DNA from: Saprospiraceae bacterium
GTDB taxonomy: Bacteria; Bacteroidota; Bacteroidia; Chitinophagales; Saprospiraceae
Direction of reading: 5' to 3'
Assembly (NCBI GenBank): GCA_020628645.1
Contig: JAHDES010000016.1
Span: 39,547 to 103,546, forward strand
Length of the DNA: 64,000 bases
The notes under the pieces were generated by a model. It did no database searches. It had not been told where the DNA came from and saw nothing but the letters and a program-made list of their open reading frames with translations. Both the position numbers and the translations under genes were made by a program. Of the stretch, positions 9,326 through 18,930 are shown one piece after another. The first letter of the stretch is position 1, and every line of letters starts with the position of its first letter.

Positions 9326-10795
9326 ATGCGAAAACTAAGACGATTATTATTCCGTTTATTGCTATTTGCTCTGATTATTATTATTGGTATAATGATTATC
9401 AGAACCCTGAATTTTTCATCCAAACAAATTCAAGATATTGAAGCGATAAAATTATTTCCCTTAGAGAAAAAGAGTATCGAACATTTGGCGCAAGCCATTC
9501 AAATTCCTACTATTTCCAATAATATAGATAGCTCGGCTTATCGCAATTTTGATACGTTATTACAGCGAACTTACCTACAAGTTCATCAAGAATTGGAACG
9601 TACTGTAATCAATGAATTTTCATATATCTATAAATGGGCAGGAACGAATCCAAGACTCGAACCCATATTACTCATGGGCCATTCTGATGTTGTTCCTGTA
9701 GAAGAAGCTAGTCGTGATCGTTGGGATGCTGATCCCTTTGGTGGTCAAATTGATGAAAATCTTTTATATGGACGAGGTACATTGGATGATAAAATTAATA
9801 TCATTGGTATTTTAGAAGCTTGTGAAAAAATGCTTCAAGAAGGATTTGCACCTACACGAGATATCTATTTTGCGTTTGGACATGATGAAGAAGTATTGGG
9901 TAAGTATGGGGCAAAAGCTATTGTTCAATATTTCAAAGATAATAATTTGCGCTTTGAATATGTCTTAGATGAAGGACAAATGGTACTCAATAAAGCGATG
10001 GGAGGATTGGAACAACCCTTAGCCATGATTGGGATCAGTGAAAAAGGCTATGCTACTTTAACCTTGACTGCCCAGCTCGAAGATGGTGGGCATTCTTCGA
10101 TGCCTCCTCCAGAAACAGCAGTAAGTACACTCACAAAAGCAATTAACACCTTAGTAGAGCATCCATTTCCAATGAAAGTAGATGGTGCTACTGCTGCACT
10201 TTTTGAGCATGTAGGTCCTGAAATGACCATTTTTAATAAAACACTTTTCGCCAATTTATGGTTGACCAAAGGTTTGATCAAAAGTCAATTATCAAAAGAT
10301 CCTGCCGCGAGTGCGATTATGCGTACTACAACAGCCCCAACAATGTTAAGAGGAGGCGTTAAAGAAAATGTTTTGCCCACACGTGCTTCTGCAAAAATAA
10401 ATTTTAGAATCATTCCAGGGGAAACAGTAGAAAGTGTAAAAGCCTATGTAGAAGATGTCATAAATGACAAACGTATTATTGTGCAAATAGATGATCCAGA
10501 AAATTCAACTGATCCTGCTCCTTTATCCAGTACCGATAGTTTTGGTTTTCGTGTTTTGCAACGAACGATTAAAGAAATATTTCCAGAAGCAGTAGTTGCT
10601 CCATCTTTAGTAATAGCAGCAACAGACAGTCGATATTATGTGGATGTGTCTGATAATATTTATCGTTTTCAACCCCTTCAATTGGATCGTTCTGATTTGA
10701 AACGTTTTCATGGAATTAATGAAGCTATTAGTTTAGATAATTATCAAAAAGCAATCAATTTCTATTATCAATTGATAAAAAATAGCAGTAAATAG
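9326..10795 (+). CDS. M20 family zinc carboxypeptidase with N-terminal membrane anchor
   Basis: A 489-aa protein with one N-terminal membrane segment (residues ~7-27, rich in Leu and Ile), so the enzyme domain faces the periplasm. The dinuclear zinc ligands of M20 are all visible: GHSDVV, YGRGTLDD, the general-base Glu in GHDEEV, LDEGQ, and a late His in RFHGINEA. This pattern matches the carboxypeptidase S / PM20D1-like branch, which removes C-terminal residues or cleaves N-acyl amino acids. It is separated by 98 bases from the GH109-type gene and by 117 from the next gene; co-transcription is possible but unproven. Confidence 0.88.
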   Translation: MRKLRRLLFRLLLFALIIIIGIMIIRTLNFSSKQIQDIEAIKLFPLEKKSIEHLAQAIQIPTISNNIDSSAYRNFDTLLQRTYLQVHQELERTVINEFSYIYKWAGTNPRLEPILLMGHSDVVPVEEASRDRWDADPFGGQIDENLLYGRGTLDDKINIIGILEACEKMLQEGFAPTRDIYFAFGHDEEVLGKYGAKAIVQYFKDNNLRFEYVLDEGQMVLNKAMGGLEQPLAMIGISEKGYATLTLTAQLEDGGHSSMPPPETAVSTLTKAINTLVEHPFPMKVDGATAALFEHVGPEMTIFNKTLFANLWLTKGLIKSQLSKDPAASAIMRTTTAPTMLRGGVKENVLPTRASAKINFRIIPGETVESVKAYVEDVINDKRIIVQIDDPENSTDPAPLSSTDSFGFRVLQRTIKEIFPEAVVAPSLVIAATDSRYYVDVSDNIYRFQPLQLDRSDLKRFHGINEAISLDNYQKAINFYYQLIKNSSK

Positions 10796-10912
10796 AATTT
10801 ACTCCACAATGTCAGGTGTTCTACAAACCATACACTTTTAATGTTTTCTTTATATTCATCTATATCATGTAAGTAAATATTGTCGTTACTTTGAAGAAGA
10901 TATATTTGGTGA

Positions 10913-12454
10913 ATGAAAAGCATTATGCTACAGCGTATAAACATACTTTTTATCCTACTTTTAGGATATTATTACACTCTTGCGCAACTTCCCGATGGAA
11001 CAATTGCTCCTGACTTTACTTTGACAGATATCAATGGAAATACTCATCAATTAAGCGATTATCTCGATGAAGGCAAAACGGTTATTTTAGAAATAGGCGC
11101 TACTTGGTGTGAACCTTGTTGGGTGTATACGCAGCAAGCTGCATTAAATGAAGTTTATTATTTGATTGGAGAAGAAGGCTTAGGCGAAACAGTGATTCTA
11201 TTTATAGAAACAGAAGCCCAAAATTCCACAGATCAATTAATGGGGCAGTTAGGATCAACGGGGACATTTATTGGAGATTTTACTTTTGGGAATTGGATAG
11301 AAGCTATTGACTATCCAATCATTGATAATGTTTCTTCTATTAATGATGCTTATAATATTCAATATTATCCAACCATTTATAAAATTTGTCCTACAGATAG
11401 AAGTACATATTTAATGAATCAACACCTTACAGATGGTTTGTTAAATGAAGTATTAACTGCAGATTGTGCTGTTCCAAAAGTAGAGAATGACTTGGCTATT
11501 TTGAGATATACAGGAACCTCCGAAATTTGCCAAAATGATGCTATTTATTTGCCCATTGAAATAATTAATTTGGGGGGGAATAGCATTGAAAATCCTATGA
11601 TATCCATTGCAGATGAAAATGGAACACTGTTAACAGAAGAAGTACAAGATGTATTAACTCCATTTGAACGAAGACATCTTAATTTGGGCCCTATTTTGAC
11701 TAATGAACTTGATTTTTTGATAGAATTGACTGGTATAGAAGACGATCAACTAGATAATAATCATACACTTGAAACACTTAGCTTTGCGAATCAATCATTT
11801 TCGTCTAATGTCTTTGTTGAAATACTAACAGACGAGTATGGACATGAAACGTACTGGCAAATACAAGATTACAATGGTCAGATTTATGCTTCAGGAGGTA
11901 ACGAAGCAGTAGGAATTGAGGCTGGAGGTTTTCCTTATATCAATAATCCAGATGGGGAGGGAGCTTATGCTTCTAATCAAATGTATTCGAGTGTGGTACA
12001 ACTACCCACAGAAGGATGCTATGAATTTATCATTGTAGATGACTATGGCGATGGGGTATGCTGTACGTTAGGTAATGGGCATTATAAAATCTATGATGAA
12101 CAAGGATGGGTATTACTAGAAGGAGGCAATTTTACCTCGAAAGAAATTCGACCTTTTTCTGTAGAGTTTGCAGCTACATCAACTAAAAAAATACCATTTT
12201 ACGCTATTGAAATATATCCCAATCCAGCACAGAATACGATTAAAATTCAACGACCACATCAATTGGAAACTATCCATGAGATAACAATTTTTGATGCTAA
12301 GGGAGATATGCAATTACAAATTAATCCGACTTTTATAAACAATTTTCAAACAATAGATATTGATATAAAGCATCTTCCTAGTGGAATTTATTTTTGTAAA
12401 ATAAATACTAAAAATCAACATAGTCAAAGTTTAAAATTTAGTATAATTCGATAG
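10913..12454 (+). CDS. T9SS-exported thioredoxin-like (TlpA/Omp28-type) protein
   Basis: A 513-aa protein. A signal peptide (ending TLAQ) is followed by an AhpC/TSA- or TlpA-type thioredoxin fold starting PDGTIAPDFTLTDINGNTHQ, with redox motif WCEPCW. The middle is beta-rich without a clear family. The last ~80 residues are a T9SS type A sorting domain (IEIYPNPAQNTIKIQ near its start, ending FSIIR). It is probably a secreted or surface-anchored disulfide or thiol protein. A second start four codons later (MLQR) is possible. It is followed by another T9SS protein with a CxxC motif. Confidence 0.8.
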   Translation: MKSIMLQRINILFILLLGYYYTLAQLPDGTIAPDFTLTDINGNTHQLSDYLDEGKTVILEIGATWCEPCWVYTQQAALNEVYYLIGEEGLGETVILFIETEAQNSTDQLMGQLGSTGTFIGDFTFGNWIEAIDYPIIDNVSSINDAYNIQYYPTIYKICPTDRSTYLMNQHLTDGLLNEVLTADCAVPKVENDLAILRYTGTSEICQNDAIYLPIEIINLGGNSIENPMISIADENGTLLTEEVQDVLTPFERRHLNLGPILTNELDFLIELTGIEDDQLDNNHTLETLSFANQSFSSNVFVEILTDEYGHETYWQIQDYNGQIYASGGNEAVGIEAGGFPYINNPDGEGAYASNQMYSSVVQLPTEGCYEFIIVDDYGDGVCCTLGNGHYKIYDEQGWVLLEGGNFTSKEIRPFSVEFAATSTKKIPFYAIEIYPNPAQNTIKIQRPHQLETIHEITIFDAKGDMQLQINPTFINNFQTIDIDIKHLPSGIYFCKINTKNQHSQSLKFSIIR

Positions 12455-12710
12455 CTATACAATGTCATCAGCTTTGCAAAACTGTATTTTAATTTATTTT
12501 CCTCAAGCAATTATCTTTTTATGAATACTTCTAAAGTATTTCTTTCGCTTCTTTTCTTGTAGTTTTATTATCTTTAGTTTCTTTTTTAATAAGTTTATAG
12601 AACATTGATTTTAATTACGCTTTAATTGTATCAAAAAAATGGATTATTTCTCTATTTGGCGAAAATTAATCTCTCCTTGTTTGCTACGATTATAAAAAAT
12701 TTTTTCACGT

Positions 12711-14642
12711 ATGAAGAAACTATTACTTTCAACTTTTGCGATTTGTCTTACTTCCTTAGTTGTAATAGGACAAACCTATTTTTCTGAAGATTTTGAAGCT
12801 GGTTTTCCAGCTGACTGGTCAATGGACGGTGGATGGGTGTATTCAGATGCTGCTGATTTCGGTAGTGCTTACTTTGCTCCAGATGAACATACTCAATTCA
12901 TTGGCGTAAATGATGATGCTCTTGGAAATGGTGTTGTATCTGATGGTCGTGTAGTAACTAGCGATATTGATCTTACAGAAGCTACAGGAACGATATTATT
13001 AGAAATGGAATCTTATTTTGGAAATGGTGATTATCAAGGACTTGATGAGAGAGCTACGGTATATGCATCAACAGATGGTGGTATGAATTGGGAATTAGTA
13101 GGTGATTTAGAAGATCAAGCTGGATTCGAATGGAGAAAAGTTACGGTATTCCTTGATAATTATGCAGGTCAAGTGATTCAATTAGCATTTGACTATACAG
13201 ATGGCGATCAGTGGAATTATGGCTGGGCCATTGATGATATTACTATTGGTGCACCAACTATCGTTCGTGATGCTAGTATTGCTTTAGGAGCAGGATCTTT
13301 TATTAACGGTGGACTTATTGGTGTAGATGCTGAAGTCGCTGGTGTTATTGCAAATGCAGCGATTGAAGAAATTACATCTATAGATGTAAACTGGAGTGAT
13401 GGGACGAATACCTATACACAATCAATGACAGATATTTCTATTCCTTTTAATAGTAGTATGCCATTTACACATCCAGATGTATTTACTATCGTAGATGGAG
13501 AATCGGAAATTGATGTGTGGGTATCTAATGTAAATGGAATGGGCGATGATGATGATACCACAAATGATGCTAGTTCGTTAAGTATCTCAGGAGTTACACC
13601 AAATCCTAATAAAGCAGTTGTAGTAGAAGAAGCTACTGGTACATGGTGTCCTTGGTGTCCACGCGGAGAAGTATTCCTTCAAGGAATGTCTGATCGTTAT
13701 GGAAAGCATTTTATTGGTATCGCTGTTCACAATCAAGACCCAATGGTAAATGCAGATTATGATGGAGCACTTACATCGTTTCCTGGTTTCACAGGATTTC
13801 CTTCCGTTATTCATCAAAGAACAGAAGTGTTAGATCCTTCTGAAATAGAGATGCCATCAGTAGAGGATATGTTAGATAACCCACCAGCTATTTTAACTGT
13901 GGGAGTTGCTTATGATGAATCAACACGTGACCTTGATGTATCTGTAGATATTAATTTCATGATGGATGTAAGTGGAGAACACCGATTAGCTGTTATCTTG
14001 ACAGAAGATGGCGTCACAGGTACAGGAGCAGAATGGGGACAAGCTAATAATTATTCTGGAGGTGGATTTGGTCCTATGGGTGGATATGAAAATTTACCAA
14101 GTACTGTACCAGCAGAGGACATGGTTTATAATCATGTTGGTCGTGAATTAATTGGTGGATATGATGGTGTAATGGGTAGTGTACCTGAAACAGCAGTGGC
14201 AGGTGATCGCCACCCTTATTTCTTTGAAACGGTAACTGTAGATGCAGGTTATAATACTAATAATATGCATGTGATTGCACTATTATTAGATGATGATGGA
14301 GAGGTTGTCAATGCTGTTTCTTCTACTATGGAAGAAGCAATTGCGCAAGGCTTAGCATTTCCAGTTTCAGCAGAAGATGTATATCGTAATGATTTAGCAG
14401 ATGTATTCCCTAATCCTGCTTCTGAAAAAGTAAATATAGAATTAGCATTAGCAACTTCTTCAGATGTTTACGTTGAAGTTTACAATGCAGTTGGTCAGCG
14501 TGTAGCAGCAAATGATTATGGTAAAATGTCTGGAAATAATATTATTCCTTTTGATGTAGCTAATTTTGCTAGTGGTATGTATACCATCCATATAAAATTA
14601 GATGAATCATTGATTACTAAGAAAATTTCTGTTCAACGATAA
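12711..14642 (+). CDS. T9SS-exported choice-of-anchor J / Omp28-related protein
   Basis: A 643-aa protein. Signal peptide residues 1-20. Residues ~22-175 have the MAM/choice-of-anchor J jelly-roll pattern (FSEDFEAGFPADWS at the start, WAIDDITIG at the end). The region ~195-295 resembles CARDB-like domains. An Omp28-type thioredoxin fold follows, with EEATGTWCPWCPRGE supplying a CPWC pair. The C-terminus (YRNDLADVFPNPASEKVNIE onward) is a T9SS sorting domain ending KISVQR. It is secreted or surface-bound; a redox or adhesion role is inferred. A strong intrinsic terminator follows at 14682. Confidence 0.82.
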   Translation: MKKLLLSTFAICLTSLVVIGQTYFSEDFEAGFPADWSMDGGWVYSDAADFGSAYFAPDEHTQFIGVNDDALGNGVVSDGRVVTSDIDLTEATGTILLEMESYFGNGDYQGLDERATVYASTDGGMNWELVGDLEDQAGFEWRKVTVFLDNYAGQVIQLAFDYTDGDQWNYGWAIDDITIGAPTIVRDASIALGAGSFINGGLIGVDAEVAGVIANAAIEEITSIDVNWSDGTNTYTQSMTDISIPFNSSMPFTHPDVFTIVDGESEIDVWVSNVNGMGDDDDTTNDASSLSISGVTPNPNKAVVVEEATGTWCPWCPRGEVFLQGMSDRYGKHFIGIAVHNQDPMVNADYDGALTSFPGFTGFPSVIHQRTEVLDPSEIEMPSVEDMLDNPPAILTVGVAYDESTRDLDVSVDINFMMDVSGEHRLAVILTEDGVTGTGAEWGQANNYSGGGFGPMGGYENLPSTVPAEDMVYNHVGRELIGGYDGVMGSVPETAVAGDRHPYFFETVTVDAGYNTNNMHVIALLLDDDGEVVNAVSSTMEEAIAQGLAFPVSAEDVYRNDLADVFPNPASEKVNIELALATSSDVYVEVYNAVGQRVAANDYGKMSGNNIIPFDVANFASGMYTIHIKLDESLITKKISVQR

Positions 14643-14681
14643 AATGAAATAATCAGTATTTGTTGATTACTGAAATTTTCA

Positions 14682-14716
14682 GGGCATAATCTTTTTTAAA
14701 GGTTATGCCCTTTTTT
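14682..14716 (+). terminator. Intrinsic terminator
   Basis: The stem gggcataa / ttatgccc is extended by g-u pairs and followed by six T residues (14711-14716). It lies 40 bases after the stop of the choice-of-anchor J protein. Confidence 0.85.
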
Positions 14717-14843
14717 ATTATAGGAATAGCCTTAACCTTTGAGCAAGTTTTACGTTATTTCAATAGCAACACAATATTTATTTTACGAAGAGTACAATTT
14801 AAAAAAAACTTTCGATAAACTATAAATTCGTGTTTTGACTTAA

Positions 14844-14851
14844 TACTTTTG
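14844..14851 (+). promoter_or_regulatory. Possible Bacteroidota -7 box
   Basis: TACTTTTG fits TAnnTTTG and lies 36 bases before the dehydrogenase ATG, but no TTG stands at the expected distance upstream. Confidence 0.35.
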
Positions 14852-14887
14852 TAGCATATTTCTAATCAATATTAAGACCTAATTTAA

Positions 14888-16417
14888 ATGAAAAAAACAT
14901 TCTTAAAAAAACTAGGACTAAAGAAGAAAAATGATGGAACTTCTACTGGTTTAAAATCCACTTCTAGCTCTGGTGAATATATTGATTCCTATTCTCCTGT
15001 TGATGGTAGCTTTATCGGAAGCGTAAGTGTTACCTCTAAAAAAGAATATGAACAAGTCATTAAAACAGCACAAAAAGCCTTTGTTAATTGGCGTACCTTA
15101 CCTGCACCCAAACGCGGTGAGATAGTTCGCTTATACGGAGAAGAATTACGGAAATACAAAGAACCACTCGGACAACTCGTTTCCTATGAGATGGGGAAAA
15201 GCCTTCAAGAAGGTTTAGGCGAAGTTCAAGAGATGATTGATATTTGCGATTTTGCCGTAGGACTTTCTCGTCAGTTGTATGGTTTGTCCATGCACTCGGA
15301 GCGACCAAGCCATCGCATGTATGAACAATGGCATCCATTAGGAATTGTAGGAATCATTTCTGCTTTCAACTTTCCAGTTGCAGTTTGGTCATGGAATTCA
15401 ATGCTGGCGTTAGTATGTGGTGATGTTTGTGTTTGGAAACCATCTGAGAAAACACCACTTTGTGCAGTCGCTTGTCAAAATATTCTCCATAAAGTGCTAA
15501 AAGATAATGATGTGCCAGAAGGTATTAGTTGTATCGTTACTGGAGATTATAAAGTTGGTGAGTATATTTCTACAGATACGCGTGTACCTTTAGTGTCCGC
15601 TACAGGAAGCACAAGAATGGGTAAAATAGTAGCAGCTACAGTGGCAGGTCGTTTAGGAAGAAGTCTTTTAGAATTAGGTGGAAACAATGCCATTATTGTT
15701 ACGCCAAATTCTGATATGAATTTAGTTTTAACAGGAGCTGTTTTTGGAGCTGTAGGTACGGCAGGACAGCGTTGCACTACGACTCGTCGTCTTATTGTAC
15801 ATGAAGATGTTTATGATAAGGTGAAGAAGAATTTAGTAAGTGCATATAAACAGTTACGTATTGGAGATCCTTTAGATAGTAACAATCATGTTGGTCCATT
15901 AATAGATCAAGATGCTGTCAATATGTACTTAGCTTCGATTGAAGCTGCTAAAAAAGAAGGTGCGAATTTTGTAGTAGATGGCGGGGTATTAGAAGGGAAA
16001 GGATACAAAAGTGGTTGCTATGTCAAGCCTTGTATTGCCGAGGTGGAAAATCATTTCAAGATTGTACAACATGAGACTTTCGCGCCTATTCTTTATATCA
16101 TGAAATATAAGAAGTTGAGCGAAGCCATTGCCATGCAAAATGATGTTCCTCAAGGACTCTCCTCTGCTATTATGACCGATAGTTTGAAAGAAGCAGAATT
16201 ATTCCTTTCTACGGCAGGTTCCGATTGTGGTATTGCCAATGTGAATATAGGAACTAGTGGGGCAGAAATTGGTGGTGCATTCGGTGGTGAAAAAGAAACA
16301 GGTGGAGGACGTGAATCGGGTTCTGATTCTTGGAAAGCATACATGCGCCGCCAAACAAATACCATCAATTATAGTAAAGAATTGCCACTAGCTCAAGGTA
16401 TTAAATTTGATTTTTAA
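14888..16417 (+). CDS. Aldehyde dehydrogenase, ALDH7 (antiquitin) type
   Basis: A 509-aa NAD-dependent aldehyde dehydrogenase. After a ~30-residue Lys- and Ser-rich N-terminal tail come the substrate/cofactor core, LELGGNN (general base Glu262) and GQRCTTTRRL (nucleophile Cys296). The run CTTTRRL is typical of ALDH7A1/antiquitin enzymes, which oxidise alpha-aminoadipate semialdehyde (from lysine breakdown) to aminoadipate; related bacterial enzymes are called AmaB or Pcd. Lysine breakdown is thus the likely role, but no other lysine genes are adjacent. It is monocistronic: terminators flank both sides. Confidence 0.9.
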   Translation: MKKTFLKKLGLKKKNDGTSTGLKSTSSSGEYIDSYSPVDGSFIGSVSVTSKKEYEQVIKTAQKAFVNWRTLPAPKRGEIVRLYGEELRKYKEPLGQLVSYEMGKSLQEGLGEVQEMIDICDFAVGLSRQLYGLSMHSERPSHRMYEQWHPLGIVGIISAFNFPVAVWSWNSMLALVCGDVCVWKPSEKTPLCAVACQNILHKVLKDNDVPEGISCIVTGDYKVGEYISTDTRVPLVSATGSTRMGKIVAATVAGRLGRSLLELGGNNAIIVTPNSDMNLVLTGAVFGAVGTAGQRCTTTRRLIVHEDVYDKVKKNLVSAYKQLRIGDPLDSNNHVGPLIDQDAVNMYLASIEAAKKEGANFVVDGGVLEGKGYKSGCYVKPCIAEVENHFKIVQHETFAPILYIMKYKKLSEAIAMQNDVPQGLSSAIMTDSLKEAELFLSTAGSDCGIANVNIGTSGAEIGGAFGGEKETGGGRESGSDSWKAYMRRQTNTINYSKELPLAQGIKFDF

Positions 16418-16474
16418 TTAATGTAATGCTATTTCTAGATTAAACATTCTTTATTTTAGTGAAATATTAAATGA

Positions 16475-16510
16475 ACTGCAATGAGAAATCTCCTCTCATT
16501 GTAGTTTTTT
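16475..16510 (+). terminator. Intrinsic terminator
   Basis: A 12-bp stem (actgcaatgaga / tctcattgtagt, one G-U pair), 7-base loop and T-tract lie 58 bases after the dehydrogenase stop. Confidence 0.8.
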
Positions 16511-16891
16511 ATTTATAAAAGTCAAGAGCTAAAAGTGCTTTTTTGTCTGAAATTATGTAAAAAATCATGTTTAGACACGGTTTTTTGATATCAGACAAAA
16601 AAAAATCATTTTTTTTAAAAAAAATTCCAATTATTGATAAAATGTAAAATTTCGCTTATCTCAAATCTCCCTTATTTTATTCTGCATTAATACTGCTTTC
16701 CAAACAATATTTTATTCTGATATTTAATATACTGATTAGTAGATTGTTCTGTCATTTGCATATTCGCAAAACATTAGCATAATTGAAAGAAAATCTATAA
16801 ATTTGTAATAGATATTGTAATTAGTACAATAACTAATAGCTCAAAAAAGATTTACTTTTAAAATATAATTTGGTTTTATTTGGTTAGGGCT

Positions 16892-16922
16892 GAGGTGGTG
16901 TAATTAACACTACCTCTTTTTT
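16892..16922 (+). terminator. Orphan intrinsic terminator
   Basis: The stem gaggtggtgt / acactacctc (one G-U pair) with a 5-base loop is followed by six T residues. No gene lies between it and the previous terminator ~380 bases upstream, so it either ends an unannotated short RNA or acts as an attenuator in the leader of the glycosyltransferase gene that starts 26 bases later. Confidence 0.7.
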
Positions 16923-16947
16923 ATTTTACCACCCATAGTTCTTCAGT

Positions 16948-17955
16948 ATGCCCAACAACCTCATTAGTATTCTTCTTCCCGTTTATAATGCTGCTCCCTT
17001 TTTGAATGCTTGTTTAGATTCTGTTCTTACACAAACAGAAACCAATTGGGAATTGATTGCAATCAATGATTTTTCTGAAGATGAGAGTAAACAAATCCTT
17101 GAACAATACGCCCAAAAAGATCAACGTATTCAAGTAGTTCAAAATACTGAAAAAGGCATCATTCCTGCCTTACGTTTAGCACTAGAAAAAAGTAAAGGAA
17201 CATTAATTACCCGAATGGATGCGGATGACCTTATGCAGCCTCAAAAATTAGCACAACTCAAAAAGATACTGTTAAATCAAGATGATTGTCAAATTAGTAC
17301 GGGGCTTGTGCAATATTTTTCAGAAGAGCAATTAGGACAAGGCTATCAAAACTATGCGAATTGGTTAAATGAATTACTCCAATCCGAAAATCCATATACG
17401 GATATTTATAAAGAATGTATTCTTCCTTCTCCTTGTTGGATGATGCGAAAAAAACATTTAGCTGCATGTGGTGGTTTTGATAATGATATTTACCCAGAAG
17501 ATTATGATTTGTGTTTTCGATTTTATAAAAAGAACTATAAAGTAGCCGTTTGTCCAGAAGTATTGCATCTATGGCGCGATCATCCCACGCGAAGTTCTCG
17601 TACACAAAAACACTATTCCAATCAACGATTTTTTGATTTAAAATTGGATTATTTTTTTCAACTCGATTATTATTTTAGTCGTCCTATTGTAATATGGGGA
17701 GCAGGAAAAAAAGGAAAGCAACTAGCTCAAAAACTACGAGATCGAGGAAAAGAATTTCTCTGGGTGTGTAATAATCCAAAGAAAGTTGGTAAAGAAATAT
17801 TAGATGTTAAACTTATGGATTATCGAAGATTACCCACCATTTGGCAGCCTCAAATTCTAATTACAGTCGCAGCACCTGATGGACAAGAAGAAATACAAGC
17901 TTTTCTCGATCAACATCAATATGAACGGAATTATCATTACTTTTACTTTGTGTAA
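16948..17955 (+). CDS. Family 2 glycosyltransferase with extra C-terminal domain
   Basis: A 335-aa protein. Residues 4-230 are a GT-A fold: ISILLPVYNAAPFLNACLDS at the N-terminus, metal/nucleotide-binding DADD at 91-94 (inside RMDADDLMQPQ) and PEDYDLCFR as the acceptor-side motif. Residues ~245-335 form a separate Rossmann-like module beginning IVIWGAGKKGKQLAQ, often seen fused to such enzymes. It transfers a sugar from a nucleotide sugar, probably to a surface glycan; donor and acceptor are unknown. It has no membrane segment. An orphan terminator-like hairpin lies in its leader. The pseudouridine synthase gene follows after 41 bases. Confidence 0.85.
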   Translation: MPNNLISILLPVYNAAPFLNACLDSVLTQTETNWELIAINDFSEDESKQILEQYAQKDQRIQVVQNTEKGIIPALRLALEKSKGTLITRMDADDLMQPQKLAQLKKILLNQDDCQISTGLVQYFSEEQLGQGYQNYANWLNELLQSENPYTDIYKECILPSPCWMMRKKHLAACGGFDNDIYPEDYDLCFRFYKKNYKVAVCPEVLHLWRDHPTRSSRTQKHYSNQRFFDLKLDYFFQLDYYFSRPIVIWGAGKKGKQLAQKLRDRGKEFLWVCNNPKKVGKEILDVKLMDYRRLPTIWQPQILITVAAPDGQEEIQAFLDQHQYERNYHYFYFV

Positions 17956-17996
17956 TTGGGTAAGACCTAAATGCTACTTGAACTATAATTTCGACT

Positions 17997-18806
17997 ATGG
18001 CAAAATTTAATGATTCACGGAAAAAGCCCAGTCAAAGAGGAAGTCGCTCTATGTCGTCTAACAAAAGAACAACTTCTTCTGAGATTTCAGAACCTATGCG
18101 TCTTAACAAATATGTGGCGCATTGCGGGATTTGTGCGCGTCGTAAAGCCGATGAATTTATTAAAGATGGGCAAGTAAAAGTAAATGAAACCATCATTTTA
18201 GAACCGGGGCATAAAGTGCTTCCCAAAGATAAGGTCTATTTCAAAGGCGAATTAATTCAGCCTGTTCAAAATATGGTCTATATTTTGCTCAATAAACCTC
18301 GAAACTGTATTTCCACAGTAAGCGATGAGCGGGGGCGAAGAACCGTTATTGATATTGTAGGCAGAAAAGTGAAGGAGCGTATTTTTCCTGTAGGACGATT
18401 GGATCGCGAAACAACGGGCTTAATTCTATTAACGAATGATGGAACTTTAGCAAAAAGGTTATCTCATCCGAGCCACAAAGTCCAGAAAGTATACCGAGTC
18501 GTTTTAGATAAAAAAGTAGAAAAAAATCATTTGGAACAAATTCGTAATGGCTTGACTTTAGAAGACGGTTTCGCAGAAGTAGATTTTGTGACCTATGTTG
18601 AAAATCGAGGCGGTAAAGAAATCAATATTGAATTGCACATTGGTAAAAATCGAATCGTTCGCCGCATTTTTGAGTATTTTGGATATGTCGTAGAGAAATT
18701 GGATCGTATTTATTATGCAGGCTTAACCAAAAAAGATGTACCACGAGGATGGTTTCGAGAATTAACAGAACGAGAGATCATTATGCTGAAACATTTTACC
18801 AATTGA
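17997..18806 (+). CDS. rluB: 23S rRNA pseudouridine synthase, RluB/RsuA family
   Basis: A 269-aa RNA-modifying enzyme. A basic, disordered N-terminus (~30 residues) leads into an S4 RNA-binding domain (MRLNKYVAHCGICARRKADE, residues 34-53, onward) and the catalytic domain with GRLDRETTGLILLTNDG; Asp136 is the nucleophile. The family isomerises a specific uridine of 23S rRNA (position 2605 for RluB); assignment to RluB rather than RluE/F rests on the presence of the S4 domain and general similarity. It lies 41 bases after the glycosyltransferase and may share its transcript. Confidence 0.85.
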   Translation: MAKFNDSRKKPSQRGSRSMSSNKRTTSSEISEPMRLNKYVAHCGICARRKADEFIKDGQVKVNETIILEPGHKVLPKDKVYFKGELIQPVQNMVYILLNKPRNCISTVSDERGRRTVIDIVGRKVKERIFPVGRLDRETTGLILLTNDGTLAKRLSHPSHKVQKVYRVVLDKKVEKNHLEQIRNGLTLEDGFAEVDFVTYVENRGGKEINIELHIGKNRIVRRIFEYFGYVVEKLDRIYYAGLTKKDVPRGWFRELTEREIIMLKHFTN

Positions 18807-18930
18807 TCGTTTTAACAAATGTCCGCTAGACTTTAATAAAAACTTAAAATTAGCTTCATTGTACTTTTTTTAGATGATAAAACGTCTAATAGGAAAATCT
18901 AAGCTATAATCACCCATAAAAAATTAGATT

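Larger units (their letters stand above)
16418..16947. other. 530-base gene-free stretch with hairpins
   Basis: No credible coding sequence is visible. It holds the dehydrogenase terminator (16475-16510), a 12-bp inverted repeat (ttttttgtctga 16539-16550 / tcagacaaaaaa 16591-16602) and, just before the glycosyltransferase gene, an orphan intrinsic terminator (16892-16922). A -7-like TAAATTTG at 16798-16805 lies ~90 bases before that terminator, so a short non-coding transcript is possible. No match to a known RNA class is recognised. Confidence 0.5.

Noticed and set aside
9088..9441. ORF bridging the GH109-type gene and the M20 peptidase gene
   Set aside because: It overlaps the ends of two confident genes in another frame and has no recognisable features.
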